DNA from: Planctomycetota bacterium
GTDB taxonomy: Bacteria; Planctomycetota; UBA8742; UBA2392
Length of the DNA stretch: 64,000 nucleotides
Assembly (NCBI GenBank): GCA_020638675.1
Contig: JACKID010000001.1
Coordinates: 1,674,001 to 1,738,000, forward strand
Direction: 5' to 3'
Each line of letters opens with the position of its first letter. Position 1 is the first letter of the stretch. This document shows positions 35,103-44,078 of this stretch, piece by piece. The notes beneath the pieces are model-generated. The model saw only the letters and a list, made by a program, of their open reading frames with translations, had not been told where the DNA came from and did not search any database. The translations under genes were made by a program, and so were the position numbers.

Positions 35103-35483
35103 ATGGGGTGTGAAGACGATGCAATCATTGAAGTGTTTGGCGACTGGATTCCAAAGACACAGCAAGCACCGCCAAATGCGAGTCAAGCAGATCGGAATGC
35201 GGCACAGAGCTCTGCGAATTCTGCGGCAGACGGAGCCGCCGACAATCACTGCAGCAGCGGTCAGTGCCAGAACCAGAACAAGGTATGTTCGGGGACGCGA
35301 GTGACGACGCCGCATCGCAGCTACACATTTGAGGATGGCGCATTTGCGGGCACTTTCTACATCCGCTGCAAGGTTGTTGGGCGCTATCACTGTGAGTGCA
35401 AAGATCGACAGGCCCAGAAGAATGAAGGGAAGCGCCAGCAGAAGAAGCCAACGCAGAAGAAGACTGCGAAGAAGCGCGGCTAG
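35103..35483 (+). CDS. Small Cys-containing, Lys-rich protein of unknown function
   Basis: A 126-residue protein with GGGGGACAGC ahead of the ATG. The centre has a Cys cluster (HCSSGQCQNQNKVCSGT and RCKVVGRYHCECKD), seven Cys in all, possibly metal-binding. The last 25 residues are nearly all Lys/Gln/Thr/Arg. No signal peptide. It lies before a 13-bp inverted repeat. GC content here is lower than in neighbours, so transfer or relaxed selection is possible. No family recognised. Confidence 0.5.
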   Translation: MGCEDDAIIEVFGDWIPKTQQAPPNASQADRNAAQSSANSAADGAADNHCSSGQCQNQNKVCSGTRVTTPHRSYTFEDGAFAGTFYIRCKVVGRYHCECKDRQAQKNEGKRQQKKPTQKKTAKKRG

Positions 35484-35507
35484 CTCCAGCGAAGGGCTGC
35501 AACAGAG

Positions 35508-35534
35508 ACAGACCGGAGCTCAGCTCCGGTCTGT
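35508..35534. terminator. Bidirectional terminator between convergent genes
   Basis: A 13-bp perfect inverted repeat (ACAGACCGGAGCT with AGCTCCGGTCTGT) around one C. On the plus strand it is followed by TTGCATTT. It serves the small Cys gene and the HD-GYP gene. Confidence 0.75.
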
Positions 35535-35551
35535 TTGCATTTGGTATGTGG

Positions 35552-37156
35552 TTAGTAGATCGACTTGGAGATGTCGATGCCTTTGGCGAACAGCTCATTG
35601 CACGGAATGATGCGCCCGTCGCGGAGTAGCTTGATCATGACTTCGCAGACTTCCGGGTCGAACTGGTCGCCGGAGCAGCGCGTGAACTCGCTGATGGCTT
35701 CGTCAACGTCGAAGTTGCGGCGGTAGCTGCGGTTGCTGGTCATGGCGTCGAAGGCGTCGGCCAGCGCCACAATCCGCGCCGTCTGCGGGATCTCGTCGCC
35801 GACCAGCCCGTCCGGATAGCCCAGCCCGTTGTACATCTCGTGGTGATGCTTCACGGCCGCGATCACGCCGGGGATGTTGCCGATGTGGCTCAGGATCTCG
35901 CCGCCGCGCACCGGGTGCTGGCGGATGACCTTCACCTCGTCGGGCGTCAGGCGCGACGGCTTGGTCAGGATCTTCTCGGCCACGCCGATCTTGCCTACGT
36001 CGTGCAGCAGCGCACCGAGGCGCACGTTGTCGAGCAGCTCGGCCTCGAGCTGCATCTCTTCGGCCAGCGTGACGGCGAACGCGGTCACTCGCTCGCTGTG
36101 CCCGTGGGTATACTGGTCCTTGGCTTCGATGCTCGTGACCAGCGCGCGTACGCAGCTGTAGAACAGGCCTTCCATGTCCTCGAGCATCTTGGCGCGCTCG
36201 ACCGCGATGCCGGCCTGGCGCCCGATGCCGGCCAGCAGCTCGAGGTGGTGCTGGTGGAACGGCTCGTCGTTGTCGACGCGGTCGAGGTAGATCGCGCCGA
36301 TGATGTCGGTGTTGGTGCGTACCGGCACGCACATGGCGCTCTTGATGCCCTTGCTGTTGGCGTCGCCGGTCTCGGGCTCAACGGCGTCGCTGATGACGCT
36401 TAGCCCTTTCTTCACGCTGTGAAGGATGATCGGGCGGCACAGCGTCAGCTCATCGTCCACGGCGCGCAGCAGTCGCGTACTGCGGCTTGCGGGACCGTTG
36501 CCGTTTCCGCTGCGCTTGCGGCGCACGACGACCGGCTCAAGCACCTTGGCGTCCGGGTCATACATGACCAGGAAGCCACGGTCCGGGTCGAGCGTGTCCA
36601 TCGCCACGTCCATGATGGTGTGGCAGACGCGGTCGAGATTCTCGGCCGTGTAGACGAGCGTGCCGACGTGGTAGATGGTCTGCAGCGCCTGGCGCGTGCG
36701 TGAAAGCAGCTCGCTGTTGTCGGGCTCGGACTTCTCGCCTTCCAGCGCGGTGTCTTCAAACGCAAAGCTGCCGTCTTCGAAGTTCGCCTCGATGCGGATG
36801 GAGGCGGACTTGGTCTCGGCTTCCATCAGCCCGCTGTGCGCGGCGATCTTGGTTCCGGAGGTTTCGCTGACCTTGAAGCCGAACTCGACGTTGGCCGCCA
36901 CGATGCGGTCGCCGCTGTGCAGGATCTTGCTTGCGACCTTCTTGCCGTTGACGCTGGTGCCGGCGCTGCTTTGCAGGTCGGTCAGCAGGTAGAAGCTGCC
37001 CTTGCCCTCGATTGCGAAGTGGGCGCGGCTGAAGCTTTCATCGTCGAAGCGTTCGTCGCAGGAGGGTGAACGCCCGAACGTTACGCGCCCGCTGGGGGTC
37101 AGCGTGATGCGCTGCCCGTCGCGGTTGCCACCCCGGATGACAATGCTTGCCTTCAT
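35552..37156 (-). CDS. FHA-GAF-HD-GYP signalling protein
   Basis: A 534-residue cytosolic protein. FHA domain 1-100 (FGRSPSCDERFDDESFSRAH, phospho-Thr binding), GAF about 165-325, then HD-GYP about 330-510. HD pair His385-Asp386 in LLHDVGKIG, HHHE at 437-440 and GYP at 446-448 are present. The usual HHExxDGxGYP has Asn443 instead of Asp. HD-GYP enzymes hydrolyse cyclic di-GMP, so this likely links a phosphorylation signal to c-di-GMP turnover. No kinase or phosphatase is adjacent. Start at 37156. Confidence 0.9.
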   Translation of the reverse strand: MKASIVIRGGNRDGQRITLTPSGRVTFGRSPSCDERFDDESFSRAHFAIEGKGSFYLLTDLQSSAGTSVNGKKVASKILHSGDRIVAANVEFGFKVSETSGTKIAAHSGLMEAETKSASIRIEANFEDGSFAFEDTALEGEKSEPDNSELLSRTRQALQTIYHVGTLVYTAENLDRVCHTIMDVAMDTLDPDRGFLVMYDPDAKVLEPVVVRRKRSGNGNGPASRSTRLLRAVDDELTLCRPIILHSVKKGLSVISDAVEPETGDANSKGIKSAMCVPVRTNTDIIGAIYLDRVDNDEPFHQHHLELLAGIGRQAGIAVERAKMLEDMEGLFYSCVRALVTSIEAKDQYTHGHSERVTAFAVTLAEEMQLEAELLDNVRLGALLHDVGKIGVAEKILTKPSRLTPDEVKVIRQHPVRGGEILSHIGNIPGVIAAVKHHHEMYNGLGYPDGLVGDEIPQTARIVALADAFDAMTSNRSYRRNFDVDEAISEFTRCSGDQFDPEVCEVMIKLLRDGRIIPCNELFAKGIDISKSIY

Positions 37157-37388
37157 TCGGTGCCCGGTGCGGATTCGTGATGTGTTTTCGTGGACGCGAC
37201 CGCTCAGCCCGATATTCCTATCGACACTGACCGGTTAATTGCCGCTTTAAATTACTATAAATTGGCCTAATCCCAACGTCCTTTTGTGGCTTGTTTGTAA
37301 TAGGCCACTTTGTGATTCTCCTCGCAACGGGTGGACTGCCCGTGGGCTGGGGGTTGCACGCCGTTACCGCGCCGCTTGAGATGGGTCA

Positions 37389-38381
37389 ATGGCTTACGAC
37401 GATCGCGACTATTTCCAGAGCAAGCCGAAGTTCGAGTTCTCCAGCGGGCTGCACGCGGGCACCAAGGGGCTCATGATCGCGATCATTGCGGGCTTCATCG
37501 CCGCGCTGGTTATCAGCGACAGTCTCGAATACGCGGGCGCAGAGTTCTGGACCAACGTAGCCACCGGCAATGAAAAGGCGCAACTCGGCTACGACCTGTT
37601 CGTGCTGGTACCCTGGAACGTCATTCCGATCCGCGACGCCTTCCAGCCCGGCTACTGGAAGTTGCTGACCCACTGGCTGGTCGCACCCGGGCTGATTACC
37701 GCCATCATCGACGTCATCTTCATCTACATGCTCGGGCGCATGCTTGAGCAACTGTTCGGCACGAAGCGCTATCTGGCGCTGTTCATCGGCGCGTGCGTGC
37801 TTTCGGGCCTGCTGTCCGCGCTGGTCGACGGCTGGATCGTCGGCGACAAGATCAGCGTCATCATGGGCCCGAGCGGCGGGCTGATCGCCTGCCTGATGGC
37901 ACCGGTCTGGATCGCGCCGCACCAGAAGTCGATCCTCGGCTGGCCGCTGCGCAACGTGACGCTGGGGCTGGTCGCGATCTTCTCCGCGTTCGCCCTACTG
38001 ATGGGCGTCTTCGGCAAAGGCCCGGCCGTGAACAGCCCGACCCAGCTGATCTGGGGCGCAGCCATCGGCGCGGGCTACATGCTGTGGCTCAAGAAGCGGG
38101 GCCGGGTGCCGAGCGTGGCGGGTGGAGTGCAGAACGAAGAGAACCTGCAGCCGTGGGAGAAGCCGGGCTACCTGAACGACTACAGTGAGAAGCCGTTCGA
38201 TGAGCGCGAGTTCCTCGCGACCGCCAGCAAGCAGCGCGACGAGGAAGAGAAAGCCATCAAACAGCGCGCCGGAGACAAGGAAAAGCTCGACAAGCTGCTG
38301 GAAAAGATCAGCGCCAGCGGCATCGACAGCCTGACACGCAAAGAACGGAAGTTCCTCGACGAGCAATCAAAGAAGAAGTGA
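37389..38381 (+). CDS. Rhomboid-family membrane protein lacking the catalytic His
   Basis: A 330-residue protein with about six transmembrane segments. The rhomboid serine motif is GPSGG with Ser162, but the second catalytic block, normally AHxxG in the last helix, reads WGAAIGAGY (223-231), so the general-base His is absent. This suggests a pseudoprotease (iRhom/derlin-like) or an unusual use of another residue. The C-terminal tail after 240 contains LDKLLEKISASGIDSLTRKERKFL, a helical tail common in bacterial rhomboids. Followed at its stop by heptad repeat B. Confidence 0.8.
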   Translation: MAYDDRDYFQSKPKFEFSSGLHAGTKGLMIAIIAGFIAALVISDSLEYAGAEFWTNVATGNEKAQLGYDLFVLVPWNVIPIRDAFQPGYWKLLTHWLVAPGLITAIIDVIFIYMLGRMLEQLFGTKRYLALFIGACVLSGLLSALVDGWIVGDKISVIMGPSGGLIACLMAPVWIAPHQKSILGWPLRNVTLGLVAIFSAFALLMGVFGKGPAVNSPTQLIWGAAIGAGYMLWLKKRGRVPSVAGGVQNEENLQPWEKPGYLNDYSEKPFDEREFLATASKQRDEEEKAIKQRAGDKEKLDKLLEKISASGIDSLTRKERKFLDEQSKKK

Positions 38382-38448
38382 CTGGTGGCTAGTGGCTGGT
38401 CGCTGGGACCCGGGCGAGCTACGGTTAGTCCCAGCCATCAGCCACCAG
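38382..38448. repeat. Heptad repeat element, locus B
   Basis: The left arm starts on the first base after the rhomboid stop: CTGGTGG, CTAGTGG, CTGGTCG, CTGGGAC (exact 7-base period). The right arm (38428-38448) is GTCCCAG, CCATCAG, CCACCAG, its reverse complement with few differences. The hairpin fills nearly the whole intergenic space; no gene inside. Confidence 0.75.
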
Positions 38449-38461
38449 ACACGCAGGACCT

Positions 38462-39937
38462 ATGGGCCGCTACACCTACTTCTTTGCCACATTCGCCATC
38501 CTGCCGGTCATCGTGATCGCCGGCGTGATCGCGCTGTTCACGCTTGGCAAGAAAGAGCCCGGGCCCACCGATGCCGCAGGCGTTGAGAAGGACATGCAGC
38601 TCTACCTCGAGATCCGGCAGAAGCTGCTGGACCACTACGACGGCGAGCTGGAAGAAAACGACCTGCGCGACGCCGCCCTCGTCGGGCTCGCGCAGGGCAC
38701 GGGCGATCGCTTCACCCGCGTACTCCCGCCCGTACAAGCCCGCGCGCAGGACCAGGATCTCGGCGGTGGCTTCTACGGCATCGGCGCGTACATCGATCCG
38801 AATGACGACGGCAGCATCCGCATCACGGGGCTGCAGCCCGACGGCGGCGCGGAGAAGGCCGGCATCCTGATCGACGACATCATCGTCGCCGTCGACGGCA
38901 TCAGCATCATCGACCAGACCTTCGAGAGCAGCGTCGCGCGCATCAAGAGCAACGAGGAGAACTCGGTCGTCAAGCTCACGATCCATCGCGGCGGCAGCAA
39001 GACCTCCGGCACGGACGAGTCCGCCATGACGTTCGAGTTCGAAGTCGTCCGCAGCCGCGTGATCACCTACAGCGTCCATGACGTCCACATCGAGGAACGC
39101 GACGGGCACAGCTACGGCTACGTGCAGATCAGCGACATCAACGCCAACACCTTTGATCCGCAGTTCAAGGACGCGATCGCCGAGCTTGCGGCCAAGGGCG
39201 CCGAGGGCTTCGTCGTGGACCTGCGCGGCAACGGCGGCGGGCGCGTCAATGCGGCCGTGGACCTGGCCGACGGGCTGATCAAAGAGCCTGACCAGACCAT
39301 CGTCTTCACCCATTCCAGCCGCGAAAGCAACCGCGGCAGCGACCACGTCTACAAGACCAAGGACGCGCTGAGCATCACGGACCTGCCGGTGATCCTGCTG
39401 ATTGACGGCGGCACGGCCAGCGCGGCCGAGATCATCACCGGCGCGCTGAAAGACACCGGGCGCGCGTTTGTGATCGGCGAGCGCAGCTACGGCAAGGGGA
39501 TCGTGCAGACGATCTACAAGCTGCAGACCGATCCCAATTACACGGTCAACATCACCACGACACAGTACTTCACCCCGCTAGGGCTCAAGGTGCAGAACCC
39601 GCGCCACTCGGCCTTCTTCGGCGTGCCGCCCGACCAGTTGGCGGGCGAGCTGCGGCGCTGGGGGCTAGAGCACGACAACGCCGACGCCTACGAGCTTGCC
39701 GGGCGAATCCTGACCAGCGACGTGGGCGGCGAAGGCGGAGGCGGCATCCAGCCGGACCTCGAGATCCGCTACCGCGCCGGCGAGCGCGACCGTGTGCGCT
39801 GGCGCATGCGCATCCGGCAGGCGCGCAATAACCGTGACGAGATCGCCAAGTCTTCCAGCTGGTGGAACCAGGAAGACCGCATGCTCGACGCCGCACTCGA
39901 CGTCCTCAACGGCAAACCCGTCACCGTCGGCCCATGA
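38462..39937 (+). CDS. C-terminal processing (S41) protease
   Basis: A 491-residue membrane-anchored serine protease (TM about 5-27). PDZ domain about 103-195 (GIGAYIDPNDDGSIRI). S41 core: GFVVDLRGNGGG (250-260), nucleophile Ser320 in GGTASAAEI and general-base Lys345 in SYGKGIVQ, both intact. These enzymes trim C-termini or clear periplasmic proteins. ATG at 38462 is 13 bases past the heptad repeat. Its stop overlaps the start of the acetyltransferase gene (ATGA). Confidence 0.92.
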   Translation: MGRYTYFFATFAILPVIVIAGVIALFTLGKKEPGPTDAAGVEKDMQLYLEIRQKLLDHYDGELEENDLRDAALVGLAQGTGDRFTRVLPPVQARAQDQDLGGGFYGIGAYIDPNDDGSIRITGLQPDGGAEKAGILIDDIIVAVDGISIIDQTFESSVARIKSNEENSVVKLTIHRGGSKTSGTDESAMTFEFEVVRSRVITYSVHDVHIEERDGHSYGYVQISDINANTFDPQFKDAIAELAAKGAEGFVVDLRGNGGGRVNAAVDLADGLIKEPDQTIVFTHSSRESNRGSDHVYKTKDALSITDLPVILLIDGGTASAAEIITGALKDTGRAFVIGERSYGKGIVQTIYKLQTDPNYTVNITTTQYFTPLGLKVQNPRHSAFFGVPPDQLAGELRRWGLEHDNADAYELAGRILTSDVGGEGGGGIQPDLEIRYRAGERDRVRWRMRIRQARNNRDEIAKSSSWWNQEDRMLDAALDVLNGKPVTVGP

Positions 39938-40413
39938 CCACCATACGCCCCGCGACGGTTGAAGACCTGCCGATGCTCATCCGGCATCGCCGCGGCATGC
40001 TCGAAGACATGGGGCGCTACCCGGCCGAGCATTTCGACCAGCACGACCGTGACTACGAGCCGTGGGCGCGCGAGCGCCTGACGAACGGACAACTGGTCGG
40101 CTTCGTCGCGGAGCTTGACGGCAGGCCCGTGGCGTCAGCCTGCCTGTGGCTGAAAGAGCGCCAGCCGGTGCCCGGCTTCAAGGGCGGGCGCGTGCCTTAC
40201 ATGATGTCCGTGTTCACCGAGCGAGACTGCCGCGGCAAGGGCCACGGCGAGGCCGTCAGCCGCGCGGCCGTCGATTGGGCGCGCGCGGGCGGGTACCCGT
40301 TGATCGGGTTGCACGCCTCCGAGATGGGGCGCGGTCTGTACGAGAAGCTCGGCTTCAAGCGCACGTGGGAGATGCAACTGCGCTGGGACGGCGACGCCAA
40401 CCCGATCGTGTGA
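39934..40413 (+). CDS. GNAT-family N-acetyltransferase
   Basis: A 159-residue protein that transfers an acetyl group from acetyl-CoA to an unknown amine. The CoA pocket CRGKGHGEAVSRAAVDWAR (about 97-115) carries the R-G-x-G-x-G/A pattern, with the rest of the fold in LVGFVAELDGRPVASACLWL and GLYEKLGFKR. ATG at 39934 overlaps the protease stop by 4 bases and is preferred over an in-frame start at 39862 that would overlap the protease by 76 bases. Substrate not predictable. Confidence 0.85.
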   Translation: MTTIRPATVEDLPMLIRHRRGMLEDMGRYPAEHFDQHDRDYEPWARERLTNGQLVGFVAELDGRPVASACLWLKERQPVPGFKGGRVPYMMSVFTERDCRGKGHGEAVSRAAVDWARAGGYPLIGLHASEMGRGLYEKLGFKRTWEMQLRWDGDANPIV

Positions 40414-40454
40414 GCCCCCGTTGCCAGCGCGCCTACAAGCGCTAAAAGACCTCC

Positions 40455-42485
40455 ATGATGAAGGCTACCGCGAGTTGGATTGACAGCTACGTCGGCACCG
40501 GGCTGTCGGCGCAGGAGATTGCCGACAAGCTCACGCTGTCCGGCACCGAAGTCGAAAAGATGGAAGACGTCGCGGGCGACGTCTGCTTCACGCTCGAAGT
40601 CACGAGCAACCGTACCGACTGTCTGTCCGTGATCGGGCTGGCGCGCGAGCTGGCGGCCTGCACCGGCAAGGTCGTGAATCACCCGAAGGTCGCGCTGAAG
40701 ACCGGCGCCAAGGCGAGCGACGTCAGCAGCGTCACCATCGAGCCGGACGCGCTGGCCGCCTGCCCGTACTACTCGGCGCGGGTCATCAAAGGCGTCAAGG
40801 TCGGGCCGTCGCCCGAATGGCTGCAGAAGCGGCTTGAGGGCATCGGGCTCAAGCCGATCAACAACGTCGTCGACATCACCAACTTCGTGCTGTTCGAGAC
40901 CGGCCAGCCGCTGCACGCCTTCGACCTGAACAAGCTCAAGGGCAAGCGCATCGTCGTCCGGATGGCCGGCAAGGACGAGCCGTTCCGCCCGGTGGTGGGG
41001 GACGGCGCGGCGATCAAGCTTGACGAGTCAACACTGGTGATCGGCGACGCGGCCAGGCCGCAGGCCGTCGGCGGCGTGATGGGCGGCTTCGAGAGCGGCG
41101 TCACGTTGATGACCAAGGATGTGCTGCTGGAAAGCGCGTACTTCAATCCGCAGAGCATCAGGGCGACCTCACGGCGCCTCGGTATGGAGAGCGACTCCAG
41201 CTACCGCTTCGAGCGCGACGTTGACCAGGGCGGCGTGCTGCGCGCGAGCGAGCGCGCCGCGCAACTGATTGCCGAGATCGCGGGCGGCGAAGTTCTGGAA
41301 GGCGTGCTGGAAGCCGGCGAGTTGAAGCCGCACACCCGCAAGCTGACGGTCACGGAAGCTGAAGTCGAGCGCATGCTCGGCATCCGCGTGCCGCACAAGC
41401 AGATGGAGACCATCCTGCGCGGGCTCGATCTCGACGTCGCCAAGTCGGAACACGCGAGCGTGCATGCGGAGATTCCCAGCTTCCGCCGCGACCTCGAGCG
41501 CAGCATTGACCTCGTGGAAGAGATCGCGCGGGTACACGGGCTGGACAACATCCCGGCCGACCTGCGCATGGTGGTCGAGACCGCCAAGCCGAGCCGCCGC
41601 CAGAAGGTGCGCAGGCTGGTGCGCTCGGCGTTGCAGGGCATGGGGTTCAGCGAGGCGCTGACCGACACGTTCACGACCGCAAAGACCACGGCCGCGGCAT
41701 CCAGCCCGTTCAGCAAATCACCCGTGCGGCTGGAGGCGCGCAACCCGGTCAACGCGGAGCTTCCGTCGCTGCGCCGCAACCTGATGAGCAGCCTGCTGCT
41801 GGCGCTCGGCATCAATCAGCGCCAGGGTCGCGACTGGGTGCGTCAGTACGAGGTCGCGAACGTGTGGCTGCCCTCAGGCGATGGCAAGAGCGCGGGCGAG
41901 CGCGAAGTGCTCGGGCTGATCGGCAGCGACTACTTCGACCTCAAGGGTGCGATCGAGACGCTGCTTGAATCACTGCGCTGTACGCAGCCTGTTGAAGTCT
42001 CGCCACTCACACACGAGCTGTTCGCGGAGGGCCGCGCTGCAACGGTCAAGCTGGGCGGCAAGTTGTTCGGCGTGATCGGCGAGCCCGCTGCCAAGGCAGC
42101 GAAAGAGTACGACGTCGAGGGCACCTGCGCAGTCGCCGAGCTGGACTTCGGGCTGATCGTCGACGCGTGGCTGCCAGTCCCGACGATGGAAGAGTTACCG
42201 CGCTTCCCGACGGCCGAGCGCGATTTGGCGTTTGTGCTGGATCATGCGGTCACGTGGGCGCAGATTGAAGCCACGGCGCGCGCGGCGGCTGACAACACCC
42301 TGCGCGGGCTGGAGCTGTTCGACGAGTTCACGGGCAAGCAGCTCGGCGCGGGCAAGAAGAGCCTCGCGTTCCGTTTGTACTTCCGCCACGACGACAAGAC
42401 GCTCACCAGCGAAGAGATCCAGGCGCAGACCGACGCAGTCGTGAAGGCGATCACGGACAAGCTCGGCGGCGCACTGCGCGCCTAG
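40455..42485 (+). CDS. pheT: Phenylalanine-tRNA ligase beta subunit, lacking the OB-fold insertion
   Basis: Beta subunit of the alpha2-beta2 ligase. 676 residues, shorter than the common 790-820. The first 70 residues run straight from KLTLSGTEVEKM to FTLEVTSNRTDCLSVIGLARE, so the N-terminal EMAP/tRNA-binding OB insertion is missing. B3/B4 editing domain about 80-290 (NNVVDITNFVLFETGQPLH, AFDLNKL), B5 follows (SYRFERDVD), the catalytic-like domain is about 380-580, and the ferredoxin-fold anticodon domain is at the end (FPTAERDLAFVLD). pheS is not adjacent. Start at 40455 or the next Met. Confidence 0.92.
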   Translation: MMKATASWIDSYVGTGLSAQEIADKLTLSGTEVEKMEDVAGDVCFTLEVTSNRTDCLSVIGLARELAACTGKVVNHPKVALKTGAKASDVSSVTIEPDALAACPYYSARVIKGVKVGPSPEWLQKRLEGIGLKPINNVVDITNFVLFETGQPLHAFDLNKLKGKRIVVRMAGKDEPFRPVVGDGAAIKLDESTLVIGDAARPQAVGGVMGGFESGVTLMTKDVLLESAYFNPQSIRATSRRLGMESDSSYRFERDVDQGGVLRASERAAQLIAEIAGGEVLEGVLEAGELKPHTRKLTVTEAEVERMLGIRVPHKQMETILRGLDLDVAKSEHASVHAEIPSFRRDLERSIDLVEEIARVHGLDNIPADLRMVVETAKPSRRQKVRRLVRSALQGMGFSEALTDTFTTAKTTAAASSPFSKSPVRLEARNPVNAELPSLRRNLMSSLLLALGINQRQGRDWVRQYEVANVWLPSGDGKSAGEREVLGLIGSDYFDLKGAIETLLESLRCTQPVEVSPLTHELFAEGRAATVKLGGKLFGVIGEPAAKAAKEYDVEGTCAVAELDFGLIVDAWLPVPTMEELPRFPTAERDLAFVLDHAVTWAQIEATARAAADNTLRGLELFDEFTGKQLGAGKKSLAFRLYFRHDDKTLTSEEIQAQTDAVVKAITDKLGGALRA

Positions 42486-42548
42486 AACTGCGCGAGGCAA
42501 ATAGCCCTGTATTGCTTGAGGGCGATTCGTGTTTAGATAATCGCCAAC

Positions 42549-44078
42549 ATGCTGGGCGTCCTCAATCATCCGAAGCTGATCTACGACTGGTTCACCACCA
42601 CGCTGCTGCGCTGGTCCGGCGACGGTCTGGTCATTTACGACCAGTGGGTGCTCAATCTCAGCGGCGTCAGCGAGTGGCAGGGCGGCGGCGGCGAGGTGCT
42701 GCTGGACTTCTACTACCTTTGCTATTTGATCGCGTTCATCGGCGTGCTGTTCTTCTTCACGCGCTACCGCAAGCAGGGCTGGCTGAAAGTCCGCCCGCAC
42801 GTGCCGTACGACGCGCTGCTGCTGACGATGATCGGCGTGCTGTGCGGCGCCAAGGCCGCGTACATCTTCATCTATAACCCGGACTTCTACTTCGGCGCGC
42901 CGCCCTACGGCCCGGTCGATACCTCGGACCAGTTGCGGCGCATCTTCCTGAACTGGTCCGGCATGGCCAGCCACGGGGCGGCCGCAGGCGTGCTGCTGAT
43001 GGCGCTGCTGTGGTGGCTGAAGGCGCGCCCCAAGATTCCGATCGCCCAGATCGGCGACGTTGGCGGTATCGCGGCCGCGTTCGGCGCGATCTGGATACGC
43101 CTCGCGAACTTCATGAACGCAGAGCTGTACGGGCGTGCCGCGCCCGACTGGCTTCCGTGGGCGATGCGCTTTCCCGTGCGCAGCGGCAAGGGGCACCCCG
43201 TCGTGTTCTTCAACCACTCGCTGTACGAAAGCATGTCCAAGCCGACTGATCCCGCGCAGGCAGAAACGTGGCTGCACAGCCTGCAGCAGGCGAACCCGGG
43301 CGGCGTGATCGACCGGGGGGGCTACGTGCTGTTCAAGAACCCCGACGCGTACCTGCAGGGCTATGACCTCGCGGTACACGGCAAGGATGGACTGCAGATC
43401 GTTGACCCGCCGCCTCTCGATAGCATCCAGATCGGTGACCCGTTCAGCGTCATTACCACGCCGCGCCACCCCAGCCAGCTCTACCAGTTGATCCTGGAGG
43501 GGCTGATCGTGTTCATCATCCTGCTGGTGATGCGCAAGCGGGTGAAGCGCGCGGGCATGATCGCCGCGGGCTTCTTCACGCTGTATCCGCTGGCGCGCTT
43601 CATCGGCGAGTTCTTCCGCCAGCCGGACGTGCAGTTCCAGGACGAAAGCAACCACCTTGGCACGGTGTTCTTCGGGCTCAGCATGGGGCAGGTGCTGTCG
43701 CTGATCATGGCGGGCGTCGGCATCACCATGTTCCTCTACTTCCGCGGGAAGGGCCGGATCATCGCCGAGCAGGAGATGTGGCCGGCCGAGGAAAAGGGCG
43801 CGCCGAAGCCCAAGAAGGACGGCAAAGCCAAGAAGAAGAATGCGCCCGTCAGCGTTCCGTTCGAGAAGGGCATGGGCGGCAGCACCGGCGCCGGCGAGAT
43901 CGCCGGGCTGGGCGACGTGCGCGCTGCCCTCGCCGAGAAGGAAAAGGAATGGGACGCCAAACACGAGAAGCTGCAGGGCGACGCGCCCGACGAGTCGGAC
44001 GCCGAGCCTGACGCAGACGAGGAGAGTTCCGATGACGACAGCAACCGTGAACCCCGCCAGCCTGAACCAGGCGATTGA
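42549..44078 (+). CDS. lgt: Prolipoprotein diacylglyceryl transferase with long C-terminal extension
   Basis: Adds diacylglycerol to the lipobox Cys of prolipoproteins, fitting the many lipoproteins in this window. 509 residues, against about 270-300 usually. Seven-segment core with RLANFMNAELYGR (about 187-199, the Lgt signature region, normally GRxGNFxN), RHPSQLYQ (about 305-312) and ARFIGEFFRQPD. The extra C-terminal 110 residues (after about 400) are charged, Lys/Glu/Asp-rich and probably disordered; a loop insertion is also visible at about 215-290. The 3' end overlaps the DUF169 gene by 47 bases in another frame. Confidence 0.85.
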   Translation: MLGVLNHPKLIYDWFTTTLLRWSGDGLVIYDQWVLNLSGVSEWQGGGGEVLLDFYYLCYLIAFIGVLFFFTRYRKQGWLKVRPHVPYDALLLTMIGVLCGAKAAYIFIYNPDFYFGAPPYGPVDTSDQLRRIFLNWSGMASHGAAAGVLLMALLWWLKARPKIPIAQIGDVGGIAAAFGAIWIRLANFMNAELYGRAAPDWLPWAMRFPVRSGKGHPVVFFNHSLYESMSKPTDPAQAETWLHSLQQANPGGVIDRGGYVLFKNPDAYLQGYDLAVHGKDGLQIVDPPPLDSIQIGDPFSVITTPRHPSQLYQLILEGLIVFIILLVMRKRVKRAGMIAAGFFTLYPLARFIGEFFRQPDVQFQDESNHLGTVFFGLSMGQVLSLIMAGVGITMFLYFRGKGRIIAEQEMWPAEEKGAPKPKKDGKAKKKNAPVSVPFEKGMGGSTGAGEIAGLGDVRAALAEKEKEWDAKHEKLQGDAPDESDAEPDADEESSDDDSNREPRQPEPGD

